Origin: Novosphingobium colocasiae
GTDB taxonomy: Bacteria; Pseudomonadota; Alphaproteobacteria; Sphingomonadales; Sphingomonadaceae
Direction: 5' to 3'
Assembly (NCBI RefSeq): GCF_014652555.1
Contig: NZ_BMZA01000002.1
Coordinates: forward strand, 124,001 to 188,000
Length of the DNA stretch: 64,000 nt
The notes below the pieces were generated by a model. The model made no database searches and had not been told where the DNA came from. It saw only the letters and a program-made list of their open reading frames with translations. Below are positions 54,476 through 63,288 of this stretch, in pieces (positions within the stretch are counted from its first letter, which is position 1; the number at the start of each line of letters is the position of its first letter). Position numbers and translations under genes: made by a program.

Positions 54476-56040
54476 CGGCTGCGCGGCTGTCCGCCAGAGG
54501 AACGGGATGATCGCCCTGACGACGATCCACCGCCAGAGCGACGGCGCGATTGTCCTCGACTACCGGAACGGGCGGTGCTGACAGGCTGCGGCTCGTCCTC
54601 GTCACGGGTCGCCCAGGCCAGGAGATCGACATTGCCGGACGGAACGCGGCCGCCCGGCCGGGTGACCAGAAACACCATTGCCGCAGCCAGGACGACGAAG
54701 ACCTGACCGATCGAATCGCGATCGAACAGCGTGCTTTCAGTGGCGTTGTGGGCGATCAGGAATACCAGCGTCGACAACAGCAAGGCCCCGACCTGCTTGT
54801 CGCCGCGACGCCAGTTGAGCAGCCGCAGTATCGGCCAGACGAACGCGGCATAGACGCACAGGCCCAGGCCGACCGGCCCGATCGTGATCAACAGGTCGAG
54901 GTAGCCGTTGTGCCCTTGGGCAATTTCCAGCAGCCAGCCACGTCCGAACTGATTGATCGGGCTGGCCCGGCCGATATCCCAGAACGATCCGTATCCCGCG
55001 CCGAAGTAAGGGGCGTTGCGGTAATAGGCCCATAGGGCCTCCCAGATTATCGTGCGGCCGCTCAGGGTTGTGGGATCGTCCACCGTAACGCGCATGAAGG
55101 GATCGGAAATGACGTTCTGCACGATCGCGCCGATCCCCCCGAGCACGATAACCAGTGTAATGATCGCCGGTCGCCAGCGATAGGAATAGAACGAGAAAAG
55201 CCCCCCGGCGACCAGTGCGGCAGCGCAGCCGGCAATCGATGTGCGGGACTGGGTCAACCACAGAAACGCACCGGCTGCCGCGAGCACGGCGAACCGGATG
55301 ACGATCGGCATGCGCCTGGGGTCGAACGTGAACAGCAGCACCGTCAGCGCACAGGTCATCCCGGCGATATTCTTGTGCTCCATCATGCCGCGCCAGTCGC
55401 CGACCAACCCTTCGTCGCCGGACTCGTTGATCTGGTGGATACCCATGGTAGGGTCGCTCAGCACTGTGATCCAGTTGGCGGCGAGCAGCACGGTCAGCAG
55501 CACGCGCAGGATCAGCAGGCTCGTCCGGTAGCCGATCTGGCGCACCATAATGAAGATCAACCAGGTGACCATCGTAAGCAGCAGGACGCGGCGTATCGCG
55601 ATCAAGGGCTCGATCGCCCAGGTCATGCTCAGCCAGCACCAGCCCAGCGCGAAAATGAAGGGCCAGGGCATGACGAAAAGTCGGCTGCGGACCTGAACCC
55701 CGTGCACCGCCCAGACAGTGAGTCCGGCGATGGTGAGATAGCCGATCTGTCGGGACAACTGCCCGCCAGTGCCGTCGGTCGACGAGTAAGTCATGAACGG
55801 GCCGAGCAGCGACAGCCCGACCAGAGCGGCGAATGCGACGATCAGCCAGAGCGGTCTTACGGCCAGGTCGGGGGTTTTCGGCCGTCGCCGGCGTCGTCGG
55901 CTGCCCTCGTCAGACGACGGAGCAGTGGCTCCGGCAGCATCCTGGCCGCCTCCCACCACGTCGGATTCCGACGGCGACGGAGATTCGATTACGCTGGCAG
56001 GCTGGTCAACGGGCGAAGCGGGCGTTGCGGGCGAGGACAT
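54472..56040 (-). CDS. O-antigen ligase/polymerase-like membrane protein with arginine-rich tails
   Basis: A 522-residue protein with about 10-12 helices and the Wzy-like core (GMMEHKNIAGMTCALTVLLF, LTQSRTSIAGCAAALVAGG, and FGRGWLLEIAQGHNGYLDLL with the conserved His). The cytoplasmic N-terminus is acidic/Ser-rich, then RRRRRRPKTPD. The C-terminus is about 35 residues rich in Ser, Arg and Gly, ending PRSR. Its ATG follows the PssE stop without a gap (TAGATG). Confidence 0.87.
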   Translation of the reverse strand: MSSPATPASPVDQPASVIESPSPSESDVVGGGQDAAGATAPSSDEGSRRRRRRPKTPDLAVRPLWLIVAFAALVGLSLLGPFMTYSSTDGTGGQLSRQIGYLTIAGLTVWAVHGVQVRSRLFVMPWPFIFALGWCWLSMTWAIEPLIAIRRVLLLTMVTWLIFIMVRQIGYRTSLLILRVLLTVLLAANWITVLSDPTMGIHQINESGDEGLVGDWRGMMEHKNIAGMTCALTVLLFTFDPRRMPIVIRFAVLAAAGAFLWLTQSRTSIAGCAAALVAGGLFSFYSYRWRPAIITLVIVLGGIGAIVQNVISDPFMRVTVDDPTTLSGRTIIWEALWAYYRNAPYFGAGYGSFWDIGRASPINQFGRGWLLEIAQGHNGYLDLLITIGPVGLGLCVYAAFVWPILRLLNWRRGDKQVGALLLSTLVFLIAHNATESTLFDRDSIGQVFVVLAAAMVFLVTRPGGRVPSGNVDLLAWATRDEDEPQPVSTARSGSRGQSRRRSGGGSSSGRSSRSSGGQPRSR

Positions 56041-56526
56041 CTACGAACTCCTGCGCGCTGTATCGAGAAACGCGCTGATGGCGTTGCAGATTTGCTCGCG
56101 GCTGGTGATGCTGGGCTGGGGTGTCTGGCTGGCGGGGGGATTGAGGACGGCGTGGCGCAACTGGGTCTCGTCGTTGGCGACGGCGAGGCCGGGGCGGCCG
56201 GAGATCATGGTGACGGTGGCCATCTGGTGTTCGTTGCGGTGCTCGCCGAGGTAGCAGGTGCGCGGGAACAGGATGATCGGCTTGCTGTGCCGCTCGGCGG
56301 TGAGCAGCGAGCCGATGCCGGCGTGCGAGACGATGAAGCGGGCGTCGGCGACATAGCGCTCGAACTCGACCGGCTCGATCACCCGGTGCCAGGTCATGTT
56401 GCGCGGCAGATAGCTGCCGCGGCCGATCTGGGCGATCACCGGATCGGCGAGCGACGGGGCGATCTCGTCCATCAGCCGGACCAGGCGATCGAACGGAAGC
56501 TGGGTGCCGACCGTCAAGAGGATCAT
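56041..56526 (-). CDS. PssE-like glycosyltransferase subunit (Alg13 type)
   Basis: A 161-residue protein. ILLTVGTQLPFDRLVRLMDE and ARFIVSHAGIGSLLTAERH match the C-terminal, nucleotide-sugar-binding half of GT-B family 28 enzymes (Alg13/PssE). It works as a complex with the PssD-like partner encoded just upstream, which it overlaps. In rhizobia the pair transfers glucuronic acid onto lipid-linked glucose; the sugar here is inferred, not seen. The ATG at 56526 is preferred to one five codons upstream. Confidence 0.9.
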   Translation of the reverse strand: MILLTVGTQLPFDRLVRLMDEIAPSLADPVIAQIGRGSYLPRNMTWHRVIEPVEFERYVADARFIVSHAGIGSLLTAERHSKPIILFPRTCYLGEHRNEHQMATVTMISGRPGLAVANDETQLRHAVLNPPASQTPQPSITSREQICNAISAFLDTARRSS

Positions 56527-56966
56527 AGCAGCGCGCCGCAATACTTGCGCTTGCGCCCTTTAGCGAGATGCGGCCACTGGGTCAGCCACAGCGACGCGAA
56601 CGGCAGCGCGATCCGCCCGCTGAGCGAGGGCACCTCGTAATTGGCGATGGAATCGATCCAGATCGTGCGCGCCCCCAGCAGCCGCGCGACGATCAGGCAG
56701 AACAGCCCGGGCAGCGCCCCGGTGGTGATGAGGACTTCGGGCCGGTGCCGCCGGATCAGCTTGACCGAGGCGACCAGGCAGCGCCAGGCATCGCCCGGAT
56801 TATCGCGGTTGGCATCGGGCAGCAGCAGCGCCGCATCGATCCCGTCACGATCCGCCATGCCCTTGAACGTCGTCACATAAGTCACGTCGCACCCCGCGTA
56901 GGCCGGGTGCAGCAGCATGAGTTCGTCCCAGTGTCCGCCCCCCGAAGCGACCGCCATCACCCGCAT
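56523..56966 (-). CDS. PssD-like glycosyltransferase subunit (Alg14 type)
   Basis: A 147-residue protein. VMAVASGGGHWDELMLL and ITTGALPGLFCLIVARLLGA match the membrane-associated Alg14/PssD half, which binds the lipid acceptor and recruits PssE. The ATG at 56966 follows a GGGGG stretch; an upstream ATG 14 codons earlier lacks support. The 201 bp before it are AT-richer, hold no gene, and may contain a promoter for the pssD-pssE-ligase-GT4 set. Confidence 0.9.
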   Translation of the reverse strand: MRVMAVASGGGHWDELMLLHPAYAGCDVTYVTTFKGMADRDGIDAALLLPDANRDNPGDAWRCLVASVKLIRRHRPEVLITTGALPGLFCLIVARLLGARTIWIDSIANYEVPSLSGRIALPFASLWLTQWPHLAKGRKRKYCGALL

Positions 56967-57167
56967 GCCCCCGCTTATCAATGTGGTCCCCGACAGGCGA
57001 GCCTCCAAACACTAGTCCGCGCAACACGCGATATCAAACCAAGCCGCTCCGCAACGCCCGCCCCGATCAGCCCACATCAACCGCCAAGCCCGATCAGGCA
57101 TTCTCCCGATACACTTAGCCCGCACACCCAACCTTCGCAAACGCAATATCAACCTTCATCAACCATT

Positions 57168-58634
57168 TCAGCGCCGCCCCGAAATGAGATGCGCGGTGGG
57201 CAGGCCGGTTCTTTTCCGGCCGGTACTTTGGCCAAGTGTTCCCGCTTTTTCCGAGTTAGTGCGCCAGTCGCGGAAGCGCACGATGATCGTGACCTGATTG
57301 CGCCGGGGCGCACGGCGACCACCGAACAGCGCCGTGGCGAGGAACAGGCACGAGGTGATCGCGATCGATTCCTTCATGTATACCCCCAGCACCATTTCGG
57401 TTCCCGCGATCGACGCAAAGGTCAGCAGGACCAGGCTGACGATGCGCCAGCCGGGAGCATCGGGCCCGCCGCGCCGCGCCAGCGTTTCGGCGCGGCTGAC
57501 CGCGAAGAACAGCATCAACCCGAATGCGGCGAGGCCGACGATCCCGACATCGAGCAGCATTTGCAGAAACGCATTGTGCACCGAAATCGCGCTGCGGTCT
57601 TCGGCCGGCCAATAGGCGAACATGGCGGCATACTGGCGGGAAATCCCGGTGTTGGCCTGCCCGAACAGCCCGTTTCCCAACAGCAGCGGGCCCGACTTTG
57701 TCCAGGCGAGATAATCCCAGCACTTTTCCCAGATGAACTGGCGGCCGCTGAACAGGCCATAGGCGGTGGACCGTCCACCGGCGATCTCTGCGACGGACGG
57801 GAACAGATCGGCGTAGACGACCACCGCGACCTCCAGCCACGGCAAGGCCAAGGCGGTCGCCGCCAGCGCCCATGGGATGCGGCTGAGGACCCTCGAAAGG
57901 AATGCGATGGCGATGGCGAGGATGAACATGCGGGTGTCGAGCAGGAGCAGCAGCAGCAGGCCAAGGCCGAAGGCTGCTCCGCGCAGCCACACCCAGCGCC
58001 CGCCGGCCCCCATCGCGATGACGCACAGCAGGGTCGGCACCACCGCCCCGTTCTGGAAGGCGGAGGACAGCGGCATCATCACCCGATGGGCCTTGAAGCC
58101 GAGGAGCGTGAAGAACAGCCCCGGCGTCTTCGTCTGTGGTTGCCAGGCGCTGCCCGGGTTGACGTATCCGCCGAGGTGGAGCGCCAGATCGAGACTGCAG
58201 ATGGCGAGCGCAGCAAGGAGCAGCCCGCTCATCAGCGCGCTCACCGGCCTTGGTTCACCCGATGCGGCAAGGCAGAAAGCGAGCGCGGAGATCGCCGCGA
58301 GGATGTTGAAGCCGAAGGTGTTGAGCACCGGCTCACGCACCGGACGCAGGCCGTGGTTGTACGAATAGACAGCAGCCAAACACAGGATTGCGAAGTTGGC
58401 GACAAACAGCGCCAGCCTCCCCCAGCTTATGTTGAGGCCCAGCGGCTGCTTCCACATCGCACCCAGCCAGAACCGGGCAAAGATGATGGTCGGGATGAAG
58501 AACAGCAGCGGCACCATGGCGATCTTCGGGAAATCGAGAATCAGGAGTGACGGCACTGTCAGGATCACGAAAAACCCGATGCCCAGCAGCGCGGATCCGC
58601 GGGTAATACACAACCCGGACGGGTGCAGTTCCAC
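57168..58634 (-). CDS. O-antigen ligase/polymerase-like membrane protein (second of the minus block)
   Basis: A 488-residue protein with about 12 helices. Typical features are the large periplasmic loop and FGQANTGISRQYAAMFAYWP, then VHNAFLQMLLDVGIVGLAAF, with the conserved His of the Wzy_C family. The C-terminal about 50 residues are soluble and basic. It starts 3 bp after the flippase stop, indicating one operon. Confidence 0.85.
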   Translation of the reverse strand: MELHPSGLCITRGSALLGIGFFVILTVPSLLILDFPKIAMVPLLFFIPTIIFARFWLGAMWKQPLGLNISWGRLALFVANFAILCLAAVYSYNHGLRPVREPVLNTFGFNILAAISALAFCLAASGEPRPVSALMSGLLLAALAICSLDLALHLGGYVNPGSAWQPQTKTPGLFFTLLGFKAHRVMMPLSSAFQNGAVVPTLLCVIAMGAGGRWVWLRGAAFGLGLLLLLLLDTRMFILAIAIAFLSRVLSRIPWALAATALALPWLEVAVVVYADLFPSVAEIAGGRSTAYGLFSGRQFIWEKCWDYLAWTKSGPLLLGNGLFGQANTGISRQYAAMFAYWPAEDRSAISVHNAFLQMLLDVGIVGLAAFGLMLFFAVSRAETLARRGGPDAPGWRIVSLVLLTFASIAGTEMVLGVYMKESIAITSCLFLATALFGGRRAPRRNQVTIIVRFRDWRTNSEKAGTLGQSTGRKRTGLPTAHLISGRR

Positions 58635-58637
58635 GCT

Positions 58638-60089
58638 CTACACCATCCGCTGCAGCAGAAAGGCTGCACCGATCAGCATGGCGAGGCCCGCTGCGGGCCT
58701 TACGGCTGCGTCCAAGTCGCACGCCGGCCACTCCATGCCGAAGCGCCGGACGGCCATCACCGTGGGTAGCCACGCATAGCACACCAGCAAGCTCAGCGTA
58801 TTCGCCCATGCCGCCCCCAGCGCGCCATGGCCGGGTATCCACCACAGGCACAGGGCCAGGTTGACCAGCCCGGTCGCCCCGTCGAGCCAGTGCCAGACGA
58901 TGTGGTTGGTGATCGAATAGTGCTGCAGATGCACTGCCCCATAGCGTTGCAGGAACAGCCCGGCCGCCATCACGCTCCACACGGGCAGCGATACGAACGG
59001 GTGATGCGGTTGCCAGCGTGCCAGCAGCGGCGTTGCCAGCGCGAGGATGCCGCACAACAGCGCCGCGACCCAAAGCGAGCGGCGCATGGCGATGGCGGCG
59101 ATTGCGACATGCGCTTGCGTCCGCTCCGCCGCAAAGGCCTGAACCATGCGATGGAGGGCGGACTGGACCGGCACCGCGCTCAGCATCATGATCACGGCGA
59201 TGCCGTTCAGCGCGAGGAGGTATCCAGCCAGAGTGCCGGCGGACACGTACTTCGCCAGAAGCACGCCCGAGCCCTGCCGCACGCCGGTACTCAGCAGCAC
59301 TCCCAGCCCGGCCCGCCAGGTCGGCGGCCATATCACTCGCGCCGTTGGCCCAAGCCGCGCAGTGCGCGGCTCTTGCCATCCCGTCCAGCCATGACGGCGT
59401 GCAAGGTATCCGTTCGCAATGGTCGCGGCCATGATCGGCACTTGCGCGATGATCGCCATCACCAGCAGCGACCCGGAAAACCGGAGCGCGATCATAGCCA
59501 GCAAGCCGGACAGCGCCCAGCCAATGCCGTCGATCAGGCGCGGCCGGGCGAGGACACCGCAGCCGTTGAGATAGGTCAGGTGACACAGCAGCGCGGTCCG
59601 CAGGGGCGCACTCGCCACAATCACACTCCACGCTGCCCACATATCGTCCGGCCGGACCGACGCGGCGATCACCGGGGCGACGAAGTGACTGCCCGCCGTC
59701 GCCATCAGCACGGTGATCGCCACGGTTGCGGCCAGGAACACCCGATGCATCAGTGCCCGGATATCCGCCATCGACGGCGCTGCGCCCGCGCTGGACGATG
59801 GCTGCCGCCCCGCCCCAACCTGCGCCACCGCCAGCATGCGGATGAAGATTTGCGGCGCGCCGAGCAGGAGGAGGTTCTGCATCCCGATCATCGTCGTCGC
59901 TAGCAGCCAGAACGCCGCACCGGGCGCGCCGTGATCGCGGTACAGCAGGGGCACCGGCAGGACGCAGCTCCCCGCCCTGGCGAGGTTCGAAAAGGCCAGC
60001 ATCAGCGCAGGCGATTCCAGAACAAACCGTGGGCGAGAGCGCAGCGCCTTGGCGGGGGGCCGGCGGGACAGATTTGGCGCGATCAGCAC
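58638..60089 (-). CDS. Second polysaccharide flippase-like membrane protein
   Basis: A 483-residue protein with about 12-14 helices of the Wzx/MATE type (for example LLLLGAPQIFIRMLAVAQ, GVLLSTGVRQGSGVLLAKYV, VPVQSALHRMVQAFAAERT). The GTG at 60089 overlaps the SMP-30 stop; an ATG at 60002 is also possible and removes a basic N-terminal stretch. It is likely the flippase for the CMP-sugar block's glycan, distinct from the one at 51086. Confidence 0.8.
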   Translation of the reverse strand: MLIAPNLSRRPPAKALRSRPRFVLESPALMLAFSNLARAGSCVLPVPLLYRDHGAPGAAFWLLATTMIGMQNLLLLGAPQIFIRMLAVAQVGAGRQPSSSAGAAPSMADIRALMHRVFLAATVAITVLMATAGSHFVAPVIAASVRPDDMWAAWSVIVASAPLRTALLCHLTYLNGCGVLARPRLIDGIGWALSGLLAMIALRFSGSLLVMAIIAQVPIMAATIANGYLARRHGWTGWQEPRTARLGPTARVIWPPTWRAGLGVLLSTGVRQGSGVLLAKYVSAGTLAGYLLALNGIAVIMMLSAVPVQSALHRMVQAFAAERTQAHVAIAAIAMRRSLWVAALLCGILALATPLLARWQPHHPFVSLPVWSVMAAGLFLQRYGAVHLQHYSITNHIVWHWLDGATGLVNLALCLWWIPGHGALGAAWANTLSLLVCYAWLPTVMAVRRFGMEWPACDLDAAVRPAAGLAMLIGAAFLLQRMV

Positions 60090-60915
60090 CAGCGAACGCT
60101 CAACAGCGTGCCATCGAGCGCGTTCCGGGACAGGCCGGTCGCGGCGCTGGTCACGAACGCGTGGGTCGGGTCGGCGAAGGCGATGCTGGTGGGGCGGCGG
60201 ACCGGCAGCGCGACCTCGGCGATGATCCGGCCCGTCCGGTCGAGCTGGCGGATGCATCCGCCGTCCCAGAATGCGACCCACAAGGTTCCGTCGGGGGCGA
60301 TCGTCATTCCGTCGGGGAAACCCTGATCGGGTTCGAAATCGCGCCAGGGGGCAATATCGCGGCAGCCGTGGACCGGCTGAAGGTGCCCCGATATATCCGC
60401 CGGATCGCGCTATCGGTCAGGTAGACGTGGTTGTTGGCGGGATCGAAGGCGGGGCCGTTGGTAATGCCAAATCCGGCCGCTATTTCGGTCCGTGCGCCGC
60501 TGGCCGGATCGTAGCGGAACCAGCGACCGCAAGTATCCTGCTCCGCATCGTCCATCGTGCCGATCCACAAGCGGCCACCAGGATCGAGCTTGGCATCGTT
60601 GAAGCGGATATTGCCGGGGAATTCGCACAACGTCGCGATCGGAGGCTGTAGTTGGGGAGGCGCGCCAAGGGCGATCGTCACCAGTTCCCTTCGCGTGGCC
60701 GCGATCAGGGTGGCTGCTCCGGGCAGCGGGATGGCGCACGTCAGCATGTCCGCGATCGGCCAGCTTTCGTTGCGGTTCGCCTGGGGCATGTGGCGCTTGA
60801 GTCGGCCGCGCCGGATGTCCACCCACCACAGTACACCGCGTCCCGCGTCCCAGTACGGGCCTTCTCCGAGCAGTGCTTGCCCGCTGTCGACGCACGAGAT
60901 GCGGGGCGCGCTCAC
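60083..60915 (-). pseudogene. SMP-30/gluconolactonase-like gene with a single-base frameshift
   Basis: Reading from GTG 60915, the first 203 codons encode an SMP-30/gluconolactonase-type beta-propeller (LLGEGPYWDAGRGVLWWVDI, GNIRFNDAKLDPGGRLWIGT, GITNGPAFDPANNHVYLTDS) and stop at 60304. The missing rest, PWRDFEPDQGFPDGMTIAPD through to the stop at 60083, continues in another frame. Adding one C to the run of five (plus-strand G at 60347-60351) joins the two into a full protein of about 277 residues. It would hydrolyse a sugar lactone. Either a true inactivation or an assembly error at a homopolymer is possible. It overlaps the SDR and flippase genes. Confidence 0.85.
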
Positions 60916-61655
60916 GCCGGATCGTGCAGCCGCGACAGGATGCCGCCGTCGAGAAAAAAGGTCGAACCCGAAGCGAACGCGGCGGCTGGCGACGACAGGA
61001 ACAGCGCCGCATCGGCAACGTCCTCAGGCCGGCCGATCCGGCCCGTCGGGTGCGCTGCGCCGAGCGCTGCCAGCTTGTCCTCGTGCCCTGCGAAACCGTC
61101 AGCGAGCATCGGCGTGGCGATAGCTGCGGGGGCGAGGCAGACCGCACGGATGTCCGGCCCAAGGTCCACCGCCAGCGCGCGGGTCAGGCCGTGCAGCGCC
61201 GCCTTGGAGGTGGCATATGCGACGAATTCGCGCTTGGTCGCCTGGGCATGGACCGACCCGATGTTCACCACGCAGCCTTGCGCATCGCTCAGGTTTTCGC
61301 GGAATAGCTGAGTCAGCGCGAACGGAGCGGTGACGTTGATGTCCTGTGTCGCCTGCCAGTCATCGATCGCCAGTGCGCCGGTGGGTGCCAGCCGCTGGAT
61401 CGCGGCGTTGTTGACGAGGATCTGGAGCCCCACGGCACCCAGCGCGCCGATGACGGCATCGTGAAACGCCGCCCGCGCGGGCGCTTCGCGGGCAATCGCG
61501 CGCAAGTCTGCCGGCACATAGGCGCTGACGTGCGGCGGCGCGGCCGGCGGCAGGTCGGTGCCGACGACGAACCACCCTGCCGCCAGAAAGCGCGCGCAGA
61601 TGGCCCTGCCGATGCCGCCCAGCGCGCCGGTGACGAGAACAGCGCCGTCCGTCAT
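60912..61655 (-). CDS. Short-chain dehydrogenase/reductase
   Basis: A 247-residue NAD(P)-dependent oxidoreductase. Motifs are TGALGGIGRAI (residues 9-19), LVNNAAI, and the catalytic Ser in NIGSVHAQ and YATSK (Tyr-x3-Lys). The length is typical. It overlaps the hydroxyacid dehydrogenase and the lactonase by 4 bp on each side. It likely oxidises or reduces a sugar intermediate of the CMP-sugar pathway. Confidence 0.92.
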   Translation of the reverse strand: MTDGAVLVTGALGGIGRAICARFLAAGWFVVGTDLPPAAPPHVSAYVPADLRAIAREAPARAAFHDAVIGALGAVGLQILVNNAAIQRLAPTGALAIDDWQATQDINVTAPFALTQLFRENLSDAQGCVVNIGSVHAQATKREFVAYATSKAALHGLTRALAVDLGPDIRAVCLAPAAIATPMLADGFAGHEDKLAALGAAHPTGRIGRPEDVADAALFLSSPAAAFASGSTFFLDGGILSRLHDPA

Positions 61656-62596
61656 GCGATGCCCAGAAACCCGAACAGCCGCTCGATCGCGAGGTGCGAC
61701 ACGCGGCGAACCGCATCGCGGGTGTTCGAGGCATTGTGCGACCCGAAGATATTCAGCGGGTACTGGCGCAGCGCATTGCCGGGGCCGAGCGGCTCGGTCT
61801 CGAACACATCGAGCGCGACCGAATGGATCGCCCCGCTCTGCAGCCCGGCGACCAGCGCCGCCTCCTCGATCACCGGCCCGCGACCGACATTGACGATCCG
61901 CACGCCGGGCTTGACCCGGGGCAGGACCGGGCGGCGGAACATGTGCCGGGTCGATGGGTTCAGCGGCGCGGTGAACACGAGGAAATCGCACTGTTCGATA
62001 CCGTTCGGCCATGCCGGGTTGGCGAGGATTGGCAGATCGCCGGTATCCCGGTAAGCCGGATCATAGACGCGGACTGCCATATCAGCCGCCAGCAGCCGCC
62101 GCGCGACGTTTCGGCCGATGTCGCCAAAACCGATCAGGCCGACCACCTTGTCCGCCAGCGACAGGCCCGGCGGCTTGGGCCAGCCACCGTTCAGGCGGAT
62201 CTCGCGGTCAATGTGGTAGGTCTCGCGCGCCAGGCCGGTGACATAATGCATCGCCAGATCGGCCACCTCGCGCCCGAACACGCCCGGCGTATTGACTGCA
62301 TCGAGGCCGAATTCTGCGGCAGCGGCAAAGTCGACGTTGTCGATGCCCACCCCCCACTTGACGATCGCCCGCAGCCGCCCCGCCGCACCGGCAGCCAGCA
62401 CCGGCCGCGTCGCCGGGTCGTCACCGATGATCCAGCCGTCGAACCCCGGCAGGACTGCCATCAGTTCACGCTCGCTCATGGTCTGGATCACCGGCGCACA
62501 GCACAGGGTGACGCCGCGCTCGGCGAACAGCGGCCTGAACTCATCGATCAGGCCCAGCATCGGCGGGCAGGTGACGATGACCTTCGCCTCGGGCAT
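61652..62596 (-). CDS. D-isomer-specific 2-hydroxyacid dehydrogenase of the CMP-sugar block
   Basis: A 314-residue NAD(P)-dependent enzyme. The Rossmann motif VGLIGFGDIGRNVAR lies near residue 143, and the catalytic residues are in NVGRGPVIEE (Arg), ETEPLGPGN (Glu) and FGSHNASNT (His). Unlike the enzyme at 492-1499, this one sits between a cytidylyltransferase and an SDR. The start ATG at 62596 shares a base with the upstream stop; its N-terminal frame extension is not coding. Confidence 0.92.
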   Translation of the reverse strand: MPEAKVIVTCPPMLGLIDEFRPLFAERGVTLCCAPVIQTMSERELMAVLPGFDGWIIGDDPATRPVLAAGAAGRLRAIVKWGVGIDNVDFAAAAEFGLDAVNTPGVFGREVADLAMHYVTGLARETYHIDREIRLNGGWPKPPGLSLADKVVGLIGFGDIGRNVARRLLAADMAVRVYDPAYRDTGDLPILANPAWPNGIEQCDFLVFTAPLNPSTRHMFRRPVLPRVKPGVRIVNVGRGPVIEEAALVAGLQSGAIHSVALDVFETEPLGPGNALRQYPLNIFGSHNASNTRDAVRRVSHLAIERLFGFLGIA

Positions 62597-63288
62597 CACC
62601 GCGCGCCCCGCCAATGGAGCGCCAGCGCTTCGGCAATGCACCATTGCTCGGGCGTATCGATATCGATGGCTTCCAGCGCCGGGCTTTCGAACAGAATGGG
62701 GTGCCGGCCGATCCGGGCACTGGTCCGGGCGAAGCTGTTACGGCTGAAAATGTAGAGGTTCGAATTCTCCTCGAACCACGGTTCCAAGTCCTGCGTGCGG
62801 ATCAGATTGTTAGGGTCGTGATTGATCGGCCGGCCGCAGCCTGCGTAGAACCGCGTCTGGATGCGGTTGACGGTGAACAGCGAATCCGCCTCGCCGCTCT
62901 CGACCGCCCGCTGATACTGCGCCAGCGCGGCAGTGATCGATGCGGCCGACAGGAACGGGTTGGTGGTGTGGGTCATCAGATAAGTGTCGGCCGCCAGCGC
63001 CGCGATATCGTCGACCAGAATACGGTTCATCGAGACGAGATCGCCGCAAATCTCCGGCCGGCGATCGCGGATGATGACCCGGCCCCCGGCGAACCCGTCT
63101 TTCAGGCCATGCCCGGCCAACATATCGCGCGCATCGGTATTGATGACCACCGCATCGATCGCCGGCACCGCCAGCAGGGTATCGAGTATCCAGCGGAACA
63201 GGGGCCGATCGCCAAGGTGCCGGAAATTCTTGCCCGACACCCTCTCGCTGTGCGCCTTCATCGGCAGCAGGGCGACGGTGCGGGTCAA
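62596..63288 (-). CDS. Acylneuraminate cytidylyltransferase-like enzyme (CMP-sugar synthetase)
   Basis: A 230-residue GT-A-fold nucleotidyltransferase. VALLPMKAHSERVSGKNFRH (residues 5-24) replaces the usual PARGGSKRIPGKN signature of CMP-sialic acid synthetases. The length and the THTTNPFLSAASITAAL segment fit the family. It would activate a sugar acid with CTP. The start is TTG at 63288, inside the preceding stop and 7 bases after GGAGG (GGAGGGCCCGCG). The substrate is unknown. Confidence 0.88.
   Translation of the reverse strand: MTRTVALLPMKAHSERVSGKNFRHLGDRPLFRWILDTLLAVPAIDAVVINTDARDMLAGHGLKDGFAGGRVIIRDRRPEICGDLVSMNRILVDDIAALAADTYLMTHTTNPFLSAASITAALAQYQRAVESGEADSLFTVNRIQTRFYAGCGRPINHDPNNLIRTQDLEPWFEENSNLYIFSRNSFARTSARIGRHPILFESPALEAIDIDTPEQWCIAEALALHWRGAR

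Noticed and set aside
56568..58550. Plus-strand open frame of 660 codons across the PssD-like and ligase-like genes.
   Set aside because: It crosses two unrelated genes and an intergenic gap, and its sequence is low-complexity Gln/Arg/Pro/Ala, so it is not a gene.
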